The notes: generated from the sequence alone by a model not told the origin. Shown: positions 34,471-43,076, counted from the first letter of the stretch. The stretch is 64,000 nucleotides of DNA from Shinella lacus (GCF_010994755.1 NZ_WHSB02000001.1:682001-746000); one strand, 5' to 3'. A program made the numbers and translations.

Positions 34471-35967
34471 ATGAATGAGCAGACCGGTCGCACCATGCTT
34501 TCGGCACGCTGGATCGTCGGGCACGCCGAGGGTCGCCACACGCTCGTGCATCGCGGCGAGATTGTCTTCGAGCGCGGCCAGGTGATCTTCGTGGGCCATG
34601 GTTTTCCCGGTGTGGTGGCGCGCCGCATCGACTATGGCGAGGCGCTGATCGCGCCGGGCATGATCGATCTCGATGCCCTGTCGGATCTGGACACCACGGT
34701 TTTCTCCTATGACAACCACCCGGAATGGAAAAAGGGCCGGACGTGGCCGCAAAGCTACATGGACCGCGGCCCCTATGAAATGTACTCGCAAGACGAGCTC
34801 GCGTTCCAGAAGCGCTATGCCTTTGCCCGCCTGATCCGCAACGGCATCACCACCGCATTGCCGATCGCCTCGCTTTATTACCGGGAGTGGGGCGAGACCT
34901 ATGCCGAATTTGCCGCCGCGGCCGCGGCTGCCGAGGACCTTGGCATGCGGGTCTATCTCGGACCGGCCTATCGAACCGGCAACCCGGTCGTTTCCGACAA
35001 TGGCGCCGTGTCCCTGTTCTTCGACGAAGAGCGAGGTCTTCGCGGGCTCGCCGACGCGGTGCGCTTCTGCAAGGATTTCGAGGGCAAGGCCTTCGGCCGT
35101 GTTCGAACCATGCTTGCCCCGGACCGCATAGAGACCTGCACCGAAACGCTGCTCTCGCAGACGGCTCTCGCGGGTACGGAGCTTGCGGTGCCGGTCCGGC
35201 TTCATTGCAACCAGGGTCGTTTCGAGCGCGATACGGTTCGGCATCTGCACGGCAAGACCTCCGTCGAATGGCTGGACAGTCTCGGCTTCCTGAACCGCCG
35301 CACGCTTTTGCCGCACGGCACCTATGTCAGCCCGTCGCGCAACATGGACGAGGCCGGCAACGATCTCGATATCATTCGGGAGCGCGGATCGGTCATCGTG
35401 CATTGCCCACTGGTGGCAGCACGCCACGGAGACGCGCTCGCAACTTTCTCCAGCTTCCGCGAGAAGGGCATGAGGCTGGCGCTCGGCACCGATACCGCGC
35501 CGCCGGACATGGTTTTGAACATGCAGGTCGGCATGCTGGTCAACCGCGTGCTCGACCGCAGCGTGACGACAGTCCGGTCGGAAGACTATTTCGACGCCGC
35601 GACGGTGGGCGGCGCCGACGCGCTCGGCCGGCCCGACCTCGGACGGCTGCAACCCGGCGCCCGGGCGGATATCGTCGTGTTCGATCTGGCGACCCCCGAT
35701 GTCGGCCCGGTGATCGACCCGATCCAGACGCTGATGCTCACAGGCAGCGGCCGCGATGTCAGAAGCGTCTTCATCGATGGAAGACCGGTCATGGAGGACC
35801 GTATCATCCCTGGCGTGGATTTCGACGCCTATGGACGCCAGGCGCAACGACAGTTCGATGCCATGACCGCCAAATATCCAGACCGCACCGTGCATCATCC
35901 GCCCATGTCGGAGATTTTCTCATCGGCCTATCCTCTCGTCGAATCGCACTCACCCACCCGCGGGTGA
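34471..35967 (+). CDS. Amidohydrolase-family protein lacking the first HxH metal motif
   Basis: 498 residues of the chlorohydrolase/TrzN-SsnA-like amidohydrolase group. Metal and active-site residues of the later strands are conserved: VRLHCNQG (H245), LLPHGTY (H282), IVHCPLV (H311) and LGTDTAPPD (D341). The first-strand HxH that should follow PGxID is replaced by PGMIDLDALSDLD (62-74), so metal binding must differ. It ends the Dpp-type operon and could be a second hydrolase for the imported compound. The ATG at 34471 was chosen for Shine-Dalgarno spacing; 34465 is also in frame. Confidence 0.8.
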   Translation: MNEQTGRTMLSARWIVGHAEGRHTLVHRGEIVFERGQVIFVGHGFPGVVARRIDYGEALIAPGMIDLDALSDLDTTVFSYDNHPEWKKGRTWPQSYMDRGPYEMYSQDELAFQKRYAFARLIRNGITTALPIASLYYREWGETYAEFAAAAAAAEDLGMRVYLGPAYRTGNPVVSDNGAVSLFFDEERGLRGLADAVRFCKDFEGKAFGRVRTMLAPDRIETCTETLLSQTALAGTELAVPVRLHCNQGRFERDTVRHLHGKTSVEWLDSLGFLNRRTLLPHGTYVSPSRNMDEAGNDLDIIRERGSVIVHCPLVAARHGDALATFSSFREKGMRLALGTDTAPPDMVLNMQVGMLVNRVLDRSVTTVRSEDYFDAATVGGADALGRPDLGRLQPGARADIVVFDLATPDVGPVIDPIQTLMLTGSGRDVRSVFIDGRPVMEDRIIPGVDFDAYGRQAQRQFDAMTAKYPDRTVHHPPMSEIFSSAYPLVESHSPTRG

Positions 35968-35976
35968 TTTGATAAA

Positions 35977-35990
35977 AATGTATGATTTTG
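35977..35990. promoter_or_regulatory. Shared 14-bp motif upstream of the GGT gene
   Basis: AATGTATGATTTTG occurs here, in the AT-rich 164-bp region between the Dpp operon and the gamma-glutamyltransferase gene. The identical 14-mer occurs in reverse orientation at 38606-38619, and a three-mismatch copy at 38538-38551. The local GntR-type regulator (41326-42006) is the candidate binder. Confidence 0.5.
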
Positions 35991-36131
35991 CCATTTTTGA
36001 AAAAATTAGCTATGATATATGTTGACGCCAACGACCCCATCCTTATTTAGTTCGTCCTCTCTTTGCGCCAAAATGCTGCGCGCGGCTTCCATCTGCGACA
36101 CCGCAGCAGCCACATATCTTGAGGATCTGCC

Positions 36132-37736
36132 ATGATTGGCGACACCATCGTCGAACGCGATTTCATGCGCCCTGGAAAGTCTGTCGCCCTGGCAGGCAAG
36201 GCCATGGTCGCGACCTCGCATCCGCAGGCCACCAGGGCGGCGCTGCGCATCCTGGAGGCCGGCGGCAATGCGGTGGACGCGGCGATTGCAGCGGTTGCAT
36301 TGCAGGGCGTCATCGATCCGCACATGACCGGCATCGGCGGCGATTGTTTTGCGCTTTACGCGCCGGCCGGCAAGACACCGATCGCCCTCAACGGCTCGGG
36401 CCGCGCCCCGGCCGCCGCGACGGTCGAGCGGCTGACCGCCCTCGGTCTCAAAGCAATACCCGATGGCTCGGTTCATGCCGTGACCATCCCCGGCGCCGTC
36501 GATGCCTGGAGCCAGCTCAGCACGCGCTACGGCAAGCTCGGGCTCAACGCAATCCTGAAGCCCGCCATCGACGCCGCCCATGAAGGCTTCGTCATCACCC
36601 CGCGCGTGGCGCATGACTGGGCGCGTTATGCCGACCGGCTGCGCCCCTACCCCGCCTCCGTCGCGCAATACCTGCCGGGCGGCCTGCCGCCTGCCGTCGG
36701 TGCGCGGCTGGACAATCCGACGCTCGGCGCAACGCTGGAGCACATCGCCCGCGAGGGTCGCGACGCTTTCTACAAGGGTGCGGTCGCCGAAGACATGGTT
36801 GCCACGCTGCAAAGCCTCGGCGGCCTGCACAAGATTGAGGACTTCGCAACCTATTCGGCCTTCGAGACGCAGCCCATCGCCGCCGCCTATCGTGGCTACG
36901 AGCTGCTCGAATGCCCGCCCAACGGCCAAGGGCTTGCAGCCCTGATCATCGCCCGCATTCTGGATGGGTTCGATCTCTCCGATCCGGATCTCGGCGAGGC
37001 CGATCGCATTCATCTGTTCACCGAGGCGACCAAGGCGGCCTACCGCCAGCGCGACCTCTATATCGCCGACCCGGACGCGATGCGCCACTCGGTCGACGAC
37101 CTTCTGGCCGAATCCTTCATCGCCGGCCTGCGCGGCAGGATCGACATGGCGCGCGCCAGCGCTGTGGCGGATTACGACATGCCGGTGCACCGCGACACGG
37201 TCTATGTCACCGTCGTCGATGCCGAGGGCAATGCGATCTCTCTCATCAACTCGATCTTCTTCGCCTTCGGCAGCGGCATCTACGCACCCAAGGCCGGCGT
37301 GCTTCTTCAGAACCGCGGCTGCGGCTTCTCGCTCGATCCCGAAAGCCCCAATACCATCGGCCCTCGAAAGCTGCCGTTCCACACGATCATTCCCGCCATC
37401 GTCTTGCGCGACGGGCGGCCGGTCATGTCCTTCGGTGTCATGGGTGGGCAATACCAGGCGGTCGGCCACGTCCATATCCTGTCGCAGATCATCGATCGCG
37501 GGCTCGATGTGCAGATGGCGAGCGACCAGCCGCGCAGCTTCTTCACCGACGGCGCAATCAGCCTGGAGCCAACCATCCCCGCCGAGGTGAAACATGAGCT
37601 CGAACGGCGCGGCCACGCCACGCGCTGGGCGGACGAGCCGCTCGGCGGCTGCCAGGCGATCTGGATCGATCGCGAGCGCAACGTGCTGTGGGGCGCATCG
37701 GACCATCGCAAGGATGGTATTGCGCTCGGATTATGA
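36132..37736 (+). CDS. Gamma-glutamyltransferase family protein, without signal peptide
   Basis: 534 residues of the Ntn-hydrolase GGT family. MVATSHPQATRAALRILEAG and GGNAVDAAIAAVALQGVIDP mark the N-terminal part; the autoprocessing/catalytic threonine is T356 in HRDTVYVTVVDAEGN; GVMGGQYQAVGH and the C-terminal GASDHRKDGIA follow. Classic GGTs are exported, but there is no signal peptide here, which points to a cytoplasmic acylase acting on an imported gamma-glutamyl or N-acyl compound. It has its own promoter region carrying a motif shared with the FAH/ABC genes. Confidence 0.85.
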   Translation: MIGDTIVERDFMRPGKSVALAGKAMVATSHPQATRAALRILEAGGNAVDAAIAAVALQGVIDPHMTGIGGDCFALYAPAGKTPIALNGSGRAPAAATVERLTALGLKAIPDGSVHAVTIPGAVDAWSQLSTRYGKLGLNAILKPAIDAAHEGFVITPRVAHDWARYADRLRPYPASVAQYLPGGLPPAVGARLDNPTLGATLEHIAREGRDAFYKGAVAEDMVATLQSLGGLHKIEDFATYSAFETQPIAAAYRGYELLECPPNGQGLAALIIARILDGFDLSDPDLGEADRIHLFTEATKAAYRQRDLYIADPDAMRHSVDDLLAESFIAGLRGRIDMARASAVADYDMPVHRDTVYVTVVDAEGNAISLINSIFFAFGSGIYAPKAGVLLQNRGCGFSLDPESPNTIGPRKLPFHTIIPAIVLRDGRPVMSFGVMGGQYQAVGHVHILSQIIDRGLDVQMASDQPRSFFTDGAISLEPTIPAEVKHELERRGHATRWADEPLGGCQAIWIDRERNVLWGASDHRKDGIALGL

Positions 37737-37745
37737 GACAGAAAA

Positions 37746-37772
37746 GACCCGCGCGATGAACTCGCCCGGGTC
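37746..37772. terminator. Terminator between convergent GGT and FAH genes
   Basis: GACCCGCGCGA pairs with TCGCCCGGGTC (10 of 11 pairs) around a 5-base loop, followed by GTTTC on the plus strand and preceded by GAAAA, so it can serve both converging transcripts. Confidence 0.6.
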
Positions 37773-37799
37773 GTTTCATGATCGGATTTTTCGCCGGTC

Positions 37800-38507
37800 T
37801 CAGACCGGGTCGCTGATGGTGACGGAGAGCGAGCCCAGCTTGTCGATGCTGCCGACAAGCACGTCGCCGGGCACAACCGGGCCGACGCCGTTCGGCGTGC
37901 CCGTCAGGATGATGTCGCCCGCCTGCAACGCGAAATAGCGCGAGAGGTTCGAAATGATCTCCGGCGTGCGCCAGATCATCAGTGCGAGGTCCGAATCCTG
38001 CTTCGCATCGCCATTGACGGTGAGCCGGATCGCGCCGGTATCGACATGGCCGACCTGCTCGACGGGATGGATGGTGCCCACGGGGCAGGAATTGTCGAAC
38101 GCCTTGCCAAGCTCCCAGGGCTGGTTCGGACGATCCGACTGTCCATTGACACTGCGGCGCGTCATGTCGAGGCCGACGGCATACCCATAGACATGGTCCA
38201 GCGCCTGCTCGACAGGGATGTTGTAGCCGCCCGACTTCATGGCGACGACGAGTTCCAGCTCGTAGTGATAGTTGTCCGTCATCGTCGGATAGGGAAGGAT
38301 TGCGCCGTCCTGCTCGATGCTGTCGGTCGGCTTCTGGAAGACGATCGGGAAATCCAGCTTCGGATCGCCGCCCATTTCCTCGACATGCGCAACGTAGTTG
38401 CGGCCGATGCAATAGATGCGGCGAACCGGATAACGCCCCTCGCCACCGGAGACAGGCAATGACGGCCGTTCGCCGAGATCGACCACGAATTTTTCGGCGC
38501 TGCTCAT
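37800..38507 (-). CDS. Fumarylacetoacetate hydrolase family protein
   Basis: 235 residues, the size of YcgM/FAHD1-type bacterial members. GRNYVAHVEEMG at 35-46 is the family start; the metal-binding carboxylates are in HYELELVV (E83, E85) and GLDMTRR (D114); KAFDNSCPVG and ILTGTPNGVG follow. The family hydrolyses C-C bonds of acylpyruvates or decarboxylates oxaloacetate. It is divergent from the ABC transporter operon, with shared motifs between them, suggesting that it processes the imported compound. The ATG at 38507 is the only reasonable start. Confidence 0.9.
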   Translation of the reverse strand: MSSAEKFVVDLGERPSLPVSGGEGRYPVRRIYCIGRNYVAHVEEMGGDPKLDFPIVFQKPTDSIEQDGAILPYPTMTDNYHYELELVVAMKSGGYNIPVEQALDHVYGYAVGLDMTRRSVNGQSDRPNQPWELGKAFDNSCPVGTIHPVEQVGHVDTGAIRLTVNGDAKQDSDLALMIWRTPEIISNLSRYFALQAGDIILTGTPNGVGPVVPGDVLVGSIDKLGSLSVTISDPV

Positions 38508-38537
38508 ATCTGTACGAATCCTCACTTTTACAAAAAT

Positions 38538-38619
38538 AATGTACGATTTCACTTTTTCATACCGAATATGGATTGACGGATCAATGCATATTTCATTACA
38601 TTTTCCAAAATCATACATT
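38538..38619. promoter_or_regulatory. Divergent FAH/ABC promoter with two motif copies
   Basis: The 126-bp AT-rich region between the divergent FAH and binding-protein genes holds AATGTACGATTTCA at 38538-38551 and CAAAATCATACATT at 38606-38619; the latter is the exact reverse complement of the motif before the GGT gene (35977-35990). The two copies face each other with 54 bp between them, and the second abuts the AAGGAGG ribosome binding site, a position suited to repression. Confidence 0.5.
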
Positions 38620-38633
38620 ATAAGGAGGTGGAC

Positions 38634-39668
38634 ATGCTTACGACAACAAGACGCACGGCGCTCTGCGCTGCACTGACAACGGCACTCTGCGGCTTCATCG
38701 CCGCAACGCCGCTCCATGCCCAGGAACTCAAGCAGGTGACGGTGGTCCTGCCGCATCCGGGCGCGATCGGGCATTTCCCGATGCACGTGGCGCGGTGCGA
38801 GGGCTATTTTGAAAAACAGGGCCTCAACGTCACCGTCCAGGCGGTCGACGGCTCGGGTCAGGTCATTCAGGCCATTGCCGCCGGCCAGGGCGATATCGGC
38901 AATCCCGGCCCCGGCCCGCTGCTCTCGGCGCGCGCCCAGGGCGTCGATGTCGTGATGTTCTACAATCACTTCGCCAAGAGCCAGTTCGGCATTCTCGTCG
39001 CCCAGGACGCACCGTTTAAGGAACTGACCGAACTGAAGGGCAAGGTCATCGGCGTCGGAACGGCCGACGGCGCGGAAGTCTCCTTCGCGCGGTCGATGCT
39101 CACGGCCGCCGGAATGACCGAAGGCACGGACTACACCTTCCTGCCAGTCGGGGATTCCGGCCCGGCGGCCGTCGCCTTCCAGCGCGGCGACATTTCGGCC
39201 TATGCGGCTGCCACCGCCGACGCCGCCATCCTGCGCACGCGCGGCATGGAAGTGCGCGACTTCACGCCGGAAGCTTTCCAGGGCTTCTTCGGCAATGGCT
39301 ACATGGCCACCCGCGCCTATATCGATGCCAATCCCGACGTCATCAAGGGCTTCGGCCGGGCGCTGGTGCAGGGCGCGATCTTCGGATCGGACCCGGCAAA
39401 CCGCGAGAAGGTGCTCGCCTGCTCGGCAAAGGCAAACCCGCAGGAAGCAGAGGACAGGGTGATGCTCGAAGCGCTGTTCGACAATATCCGGCTGCGCGTC
39501 CAGCCGCTGGATCCGTCCAAGGGCTGGGGCTACTATTCGCCTGAGGCATGGAAGGCGTGGGAGGACTCACTCGTCGCCTCCGGCGGGCTGAAAGCTCCGC
39601 TTCCCGATCTCGACAAGGCTTATACAAGCGAGTTCGTCAGCTATTGGAACGAAGGCGTCAATCCGTGA
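38634..39668 (+). CDS. ABC transporter substrate-binding protein (SsuA/TauA/NMT1-like)
   Basis: 344 residues with a signal peptide (ALCAALTTALCGFIAATP, cleaved after LHAQ). HPGAIGHFPMHVARCEGYFEKQG, the GSGQVIQAIAAGQGDIGNPG segment and LKGKVIGVGTADGA are characteristic of the nitrate/sulfonate/taurine/thiamine-precursor binding family. The ATG at 38634 follows AAGGAGGTG. It forms an operon with an ATPase and a permease that overlap in sequence (GTGA and TTGA). The ligand is unknown. Confidence 0.9.
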   Translation: MLTTTRRTALCAALTTALCGFIAATPLHAQELKQVTVVLPHPGAIGHFPMHVARCEGYFEKQGLNVTVQAVDGSGQVIQAIAAGQGDIGNPGPGPLLSARAQGVDVVMFYNHFAKSQFGILVAQDAPFKELTELKGKVIGVGTADGAEVSFARSMLTAAGMTEGTDYTFLPVGDSGPAAVAFQRGDISAYAAATADAAILRTRGMEVRDFTPEAFQGFFGNGYMATRAYIDANPDVIKGFGRALVQGAIFGSDPANREKVLACSAKANPQEAEDRVMLEALFDNIRLRVQPLDPSKGWGYYSPEAWKAWEDSLVASGGLKAPLPDLDKAYTSEFVSYWNEGVNP

Positions 39669-40474
39669 CGGCATCCTCTGCAAGTGTATTGGGCGATCGC
39701 ATCAGCGATCGCCCTCTGTTTCAGGTACGCAGGGTGACGAAGTCCTATTCCGGACGCAATTTCGTCGCCCTCGAAAATATCGATCTCGACCTGCCCCGCG
39801 GCAGCTTCGCCTCGATCATCGGCTCCAGCGGCTGCGGCAAGTCCACGCTGCTGAAAATCATGGCGGGCCTCACCCCGCCGACATCGGGCAGCGTCATGCT
39901 CGCCGGACAGCCGGTGATGGGTCCGCGCGTCGAGACCGGCATGATGTTCCAGCAGGCGACGCTGTTTCCCTGGCTGACGGCAATCGAAAACGTGTTGCTG
40001 CCCATCGGCATCAAGTCGGGAAAGGCGGCGGCCGAGCAGGCGCGCCAGCGCGCGCTGGACTTGCTGTCGCTGGTTGGGCTCAGCGGTTTCGACAATGCCT
40101 ATCCGAGCGAACTGTCGGGCGGCATGGCGCAGCGCACTGCCATGTGCCGCATGCTGATCACCGATCCTGAAATGCTGCTCCTCGACGAACCGTTCTCCGC
40201 CCTGGACGAACTGACGCGCGATTTCATGAACATGGAGCTGCAGCGCATCTGCATGTCGCGCCAGGCGACGGCGCTGCTCGTCACCCATTCCATTTCCGAG
40301 GCCGTGATCCTTTCCGATACGGTCTATGTGATGGCGGCGCGCCCCGGCCGCATCGTCAAGCGGCTGGAAATCGACTTGCCGCGCCCGCGCACGCTCGACA
40401 TGATGACCCAGCCGGAATTCGGCGCCTACGTCAGCGAGATCCGCAACCATCTCGACAAGGGGGCCTTCCTTTGA
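39665..40474 (+). CDS. ABC transporter ATP-binding protein (SsuB/TauB-like)
   Basis: 269 residues. Walker A GSSGCGKST, Q-loop GMMFQQATLFPW, signature LSGGMAQRT, Walker B LLLDEPFSALDELTR and switch LVTHSISEAV are intact; the LFPW and ALDELTR forms are typical of the taurine/nitrate subfamily. The GTG at 39665 overlaps the binding-protein stop. Confidence 0.9.
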   Translation: MTASSASVLGDRISDRPLFQVRRVTKSYSGRNFVALENIDLDLPRGSFASIIGSSGCGKSTLLKIMAGLTPPTSGSVMLAGQPVMGPRVETGMMFQQATLFPWLTAIENVLLPIGIKSGKAAAEQARQRALDLLSLVGLSGFDNAYPSELSGGMAQRTAMCRMLITDPEMLLLDEPFSALDELTRDFMNMELQRICMSRQATALLVTHSISEAVILSDTVYVMAARPGRIVKRLEIDLPRPRTLDMMTQPEFGAYVSEIRNHLDKGAFL

Positions 40475-41322
40475 CCATAGCGACCGACCGGCAGCACGAG
40501 TTTCCCGAGACCGTCTGGACCCAGCGCGTCTCCCTCATCAACCGCCTGCCGCAGCCCGTGGCCATCACGCTTCTCGTGTTTGCCATCCTCGCGATCTGGC
40601 AGCTCGTCGCCTTGAGCGGCACAGTTTCGCCGATCATCCTGCCCTCGCCCGCGCGCACCGCGCAGGACATCGTCGAGGTCGGTGCGAGCCTGTTCACCGG
40701 CGGTTATGTTTTCGGCGCCTTCCTCATCACGCTCCAGGAGGTGATCATCTCCTTCCTGATGGCAACGGCGATCGGCGCCACCTTGGGCATGATCGTCGGC
40801 GGCACGGCCTTTGGCGAGCGCGCGCTTATGCCGGTCATCGTCGCCATCGACACCATGCCGAAAGTCGCCTTCGCACCTCTGTTCCTGAGCTGGCTCGGCT
40901 TCGGCATCGCCTCCAAGGTCGCGCTTGCCACCTTCATCGCGCTGTTTCCGATCATCGTGGGTGCCGCGGCGGGCCTGCATGCGGCAGACGAGAATGCGCG
41001 CATGCTTTTCCGCAGCATCGGCGCGACGCCCTGGCAGACCCTGGTGCGGCTTCGCATCCCGATGGGCCTGCCGCATTTCTTCACGGGCTTGAAAATCGCG
41101 GCCATCGGTGTCGTCGGCGGCGCCATAACCGGAGAACTGGTCGGCGGCGGACAGGGATTCGGCGCCTTGATCCGCGTCGCGGCCTCCCAACTCGACACAC
41201 CTCGCGTCTTTTCGCTGATCTGCTATCTCAGCGTCATGGGCCTGATGACGTTCGGGCTGGTGGCCTGGGTGCAACGACGCTTTGTTTTCTGGCATCGTAG
41301 CAGTTCAATCGGTAATGGCTGA
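40471..41322 (+). CDS. ABC transporter permease (SsuC/TauC-like)
   Basis: 283 residues with about six membrane segments. The SsuC-type pattern is clear: ILPSPARTAQDIVEVG after the first helix, PKVAFAPLFLSWLGFGIAS in the middle and the EAA loop around SIGATPWQTLVRLRIPMGLP. The start is a TTG at 40471 overlapping the ATPase stop (TTGA); no ATG is close. The GntR gene starts 3 bp after its stop. Confidence 0.85.
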   Translation: MTIATDRQHEFPETVWTQRVSLINRLPQPVAITLLVFAILAIWQLVALSGTVSPIILPSPARTAQDIVEVGASLFTGGYVFGAFLITLQEVIISFLMATAIGATLGMIVGGTAFGERALMPVIVAIDTMPKVAFAPLFLSWLGFGIASKVALATFIALFPIIVGAAAGLHAADENARMLFRSIGATPWQTLVRLRIPMGLPHFFTGLKIAAIGVVGGAITGELVGGGQGFGALIRVAASQLDTPRVFSLICYLSVMGLMTFGLVAWVQRRFVFWHRSSSIGNG

Positions 41323-41325
41323 GGC

Positions 41326-42006
41326 ATGACAAAAGTAAACGAAAAATCGGAAAAGGCGACGACGGCGACGCTGGCCTACGAGCAGATGCGCAGCGACATC
41401 CTGCGCGGCAACCTGCGGCCGGGGCAGAAGCTGGCGATCGACGTCGTGGCGCAGCGTTACGGCGTCGGCACCAATCCGGTGCGCGAGGCGCTCAACCGCC
41501 TCTCGTCCGAGCGGCTGGTCGATCGCCACGATCAGCGCGGCTTCTCCGTCCCCGAAATCAGCCTGGAAAACTGGCGGGAACTGGTGGGGACGCGCTGCAT
41601 GCTCGAGCCCCTGGCGCTGGAGCAATCCATTCTCCGCCGCACCACGGAATGGGAAGAGCAGGTCGTGCTCGCCCTGCACCGGTTGTCGCGCACGCCATGG
41701 ACGCAGGAAGACCCTGACATGGAGCGCCGTAAGCAATTCGAAGGCTTTCACCGTGATTTTCACCTCACGCTGATCGCCAATTGCGGCTCGTCGTGGCTCG
41801 TGCAGTTCTGCGAAGTGCTGATGGACCACGCGCAACGCTACATCTTCATATCGGCGAGCGCCGCCTATCCCCGCCGCGGCGGCCAGGACGAACACAAGCG
41901 CATCGCCGACGCCGCCCTCGACGGAAATGTCGCGGAAGCCAAGCAATTGCTCGTCGCGCACTACATGCGGACGCTCGAATACATCGAGTCCGAAATCGCC
42001 AACTGA
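41326..42006 (+). CDS. GntR-family regulator (FadR/FCD subfamily)
   Basis: 226 residues. The GntR winged HTH (YEQMRSDILRGNLRPGQKL, VVAQRYGVGTNPVREALNRL) is followed by an FCD effector domain with metal-ligand histidines (FHRDFHLTLIANC, DEHKRIADA and the distal YMRTLEY helix). It is the last gene of the ABC operon (3-bp gap), so it is probably the local regulator of ABC, FAH and perhaps GGT genes through the AATGTATGATTTTG motif. Confidence 0.9.
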   Translation: MTKVNEKSEKATTATLAYEQMRSDILRGNLRPGQKLAIDVVAQRYGVGTNPVREALNRLSSERLVDRHDQRGFSVPEISLENWRELVGTRCMLEPLALEQSILRRTTEWEEQVVLALHRLSRTPWTQEDPDMERRKQFEGFHRDFHLTLIANCGSSWLVQFCEVLMDHAQRYIFISASAAYPRRGGQDEHKRIADAALDGNVAEAKQLLVAHYMRTLEYIESEIAN

Positions 42007-42030
42007 CCTTTGGACGACATCGCGGCAGGA

Positions 42031-42930
42031 CTACAGAAGCGCGCGTTTCATCAAGGTATCCAGCCAGTCCGCAAAGACCTGGAGCCGGCGCGAGAGATGC
42101 TGGCGATGCGGGTAGAGCAATGTCATCGGCATCGGCGCGGCCCGGTGATCCTGCATCACCTCGATGAGCTCGCCCGCGTCGAGATGACTTCTCACATCAT
42201 AGGCCGGAATCTGGATGAGGCCGAGGCCGGCTAGGCAGCAGGCTATGTAGGCCTCGGCGCTGTTGACTGTAGCGCGCGCCCGCATCGGCACCATCCGTAC
42301 CGAACCGTCCTCGATCCACTCCCAGTCCTCGACGCGCCCGGTCGCGGGCGATGCATAATTGACGGCAAGATGGCCACCGAGATGGTCGGGCACGCCGGGC
42401 GTGCCATAGGCGGCGAGATAGGCGGGGCTGGCGACATTGATCAGGGCGAGGTCGCCGATCTTGCGCGCGACAAGGCCTGAATCGCTGAGCGGCCCGACAC
42501 GCAGGACACAGTCGACGCTCTCTTCGACAAGGTTGACCGTGCGATCGGTGATGCGCAGGTCGATGTCGAGTTGCGGATAGCGCGTGAGAAACTCAGGAAG
42601 CGCCGGCGCAAGGATGAGGCGGCCGATGCGGCCGGGCACGTCGATGCGGAGCTTTCCGGAAAGGCCGACCGCCGTCTGGCGGAACAGGCCCTCCGTCTCC
42701 TCCACATCGGCGATCAGGCGCAGGCAGCGCTCGTAGAACGCGGCGCCGTCCTGGGTCGGCGATACTTTTCGGGTGGTGCGATGAAGCAGCCGCGCGCCGA
42801 CGCGTGTTTCGAGATCGATGACCGCGGCCGATACCGACGAACGCGGAAGACCGAGCGTATCGGCCGCGCGGGTAAAACTCGCGCATTCGACGACACGGCA
42901 GAAGGTGCGGAAGAGATCGATACGGTCCAA
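42031..42930 (-). CDS. LysR-family transcriptional regulator
   Basis: About 299 residues from a TTG at 42930, the only start that gives the usual LDRIDLFRTFCRVVECASFT beginning. The frame is open up to 43062 but that stretch contains the divergent promoter and a palindrome. HTH AADTLGLPRSSVSAAVIDLE and effector-domain segments (LRIDVPGRIGRLILAPALPE, GLGLIQIPAYDVR) identify the PcaQ/DmlR-like large subgroup. It is divergent from an SDR gene and probably controls it. Confidence 0.85.
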   Translation of the reverse strand: MDRIDLFRTFCRVVECASFTRAADTLGLPRSSVSAAVIDLETRVGARLLHRTTRKVSPTQDGAAFYERCLRLIADVEETEGLFRQTAVGLSGKLRIDVPGRIGRLILAPALPEFLTRYPQLDIDLRITDRTVNLVEESVDCVLRVGPLSDSGLVARKIGDLALINVASPAYLAAYGTPGVPDHLGGHLAVNYASPATGRVEDWEWIEDGSVRMVPMRARATVNSAEAYIACCLAGLGLIQIPAYDVRSHLDAGELIEVMQDHRAAPMPMTLLYPHRQHLSRRLQVFADWLDTLMKRALL

Positions 42931-42959
42931 GCGCGGCAGCCCGTTTGATTGTGCGTGAT

Positions 42960-42980
42960 TTCTGACAGGTGATGTCAGAA
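42960..42980. promoter_or_regulatory. Perfect inverted repeat between LysR and SDR genes
   Basis: TTCTGACA at 42960-42967 and TGTCAGAA at 42973-42980 form a perfect 8-bp inverted repeat with a 5-base spacer in the 146-bp divergent region. It is the strongest operator candidate for the adjacent LysR protein. Confidence 0.6.
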
Positions 42981-43076
42981 TGGGGAACTTTATAGGCACA
43001 GCGTAGACGATATGGTGCGTCTTAGGAAGTGGTCGCGCTCGCGGCCGCTCGGTTAGTGCCAAGGAGATCCACCACC

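Noticed and set aside
42931..43062. Upstream extension of the LysR protein
   Set aside because: The frame is open but crosses the inverted repeat at 42960-42980 and the SDR leader, and LysR proteins begin right at the HTH.
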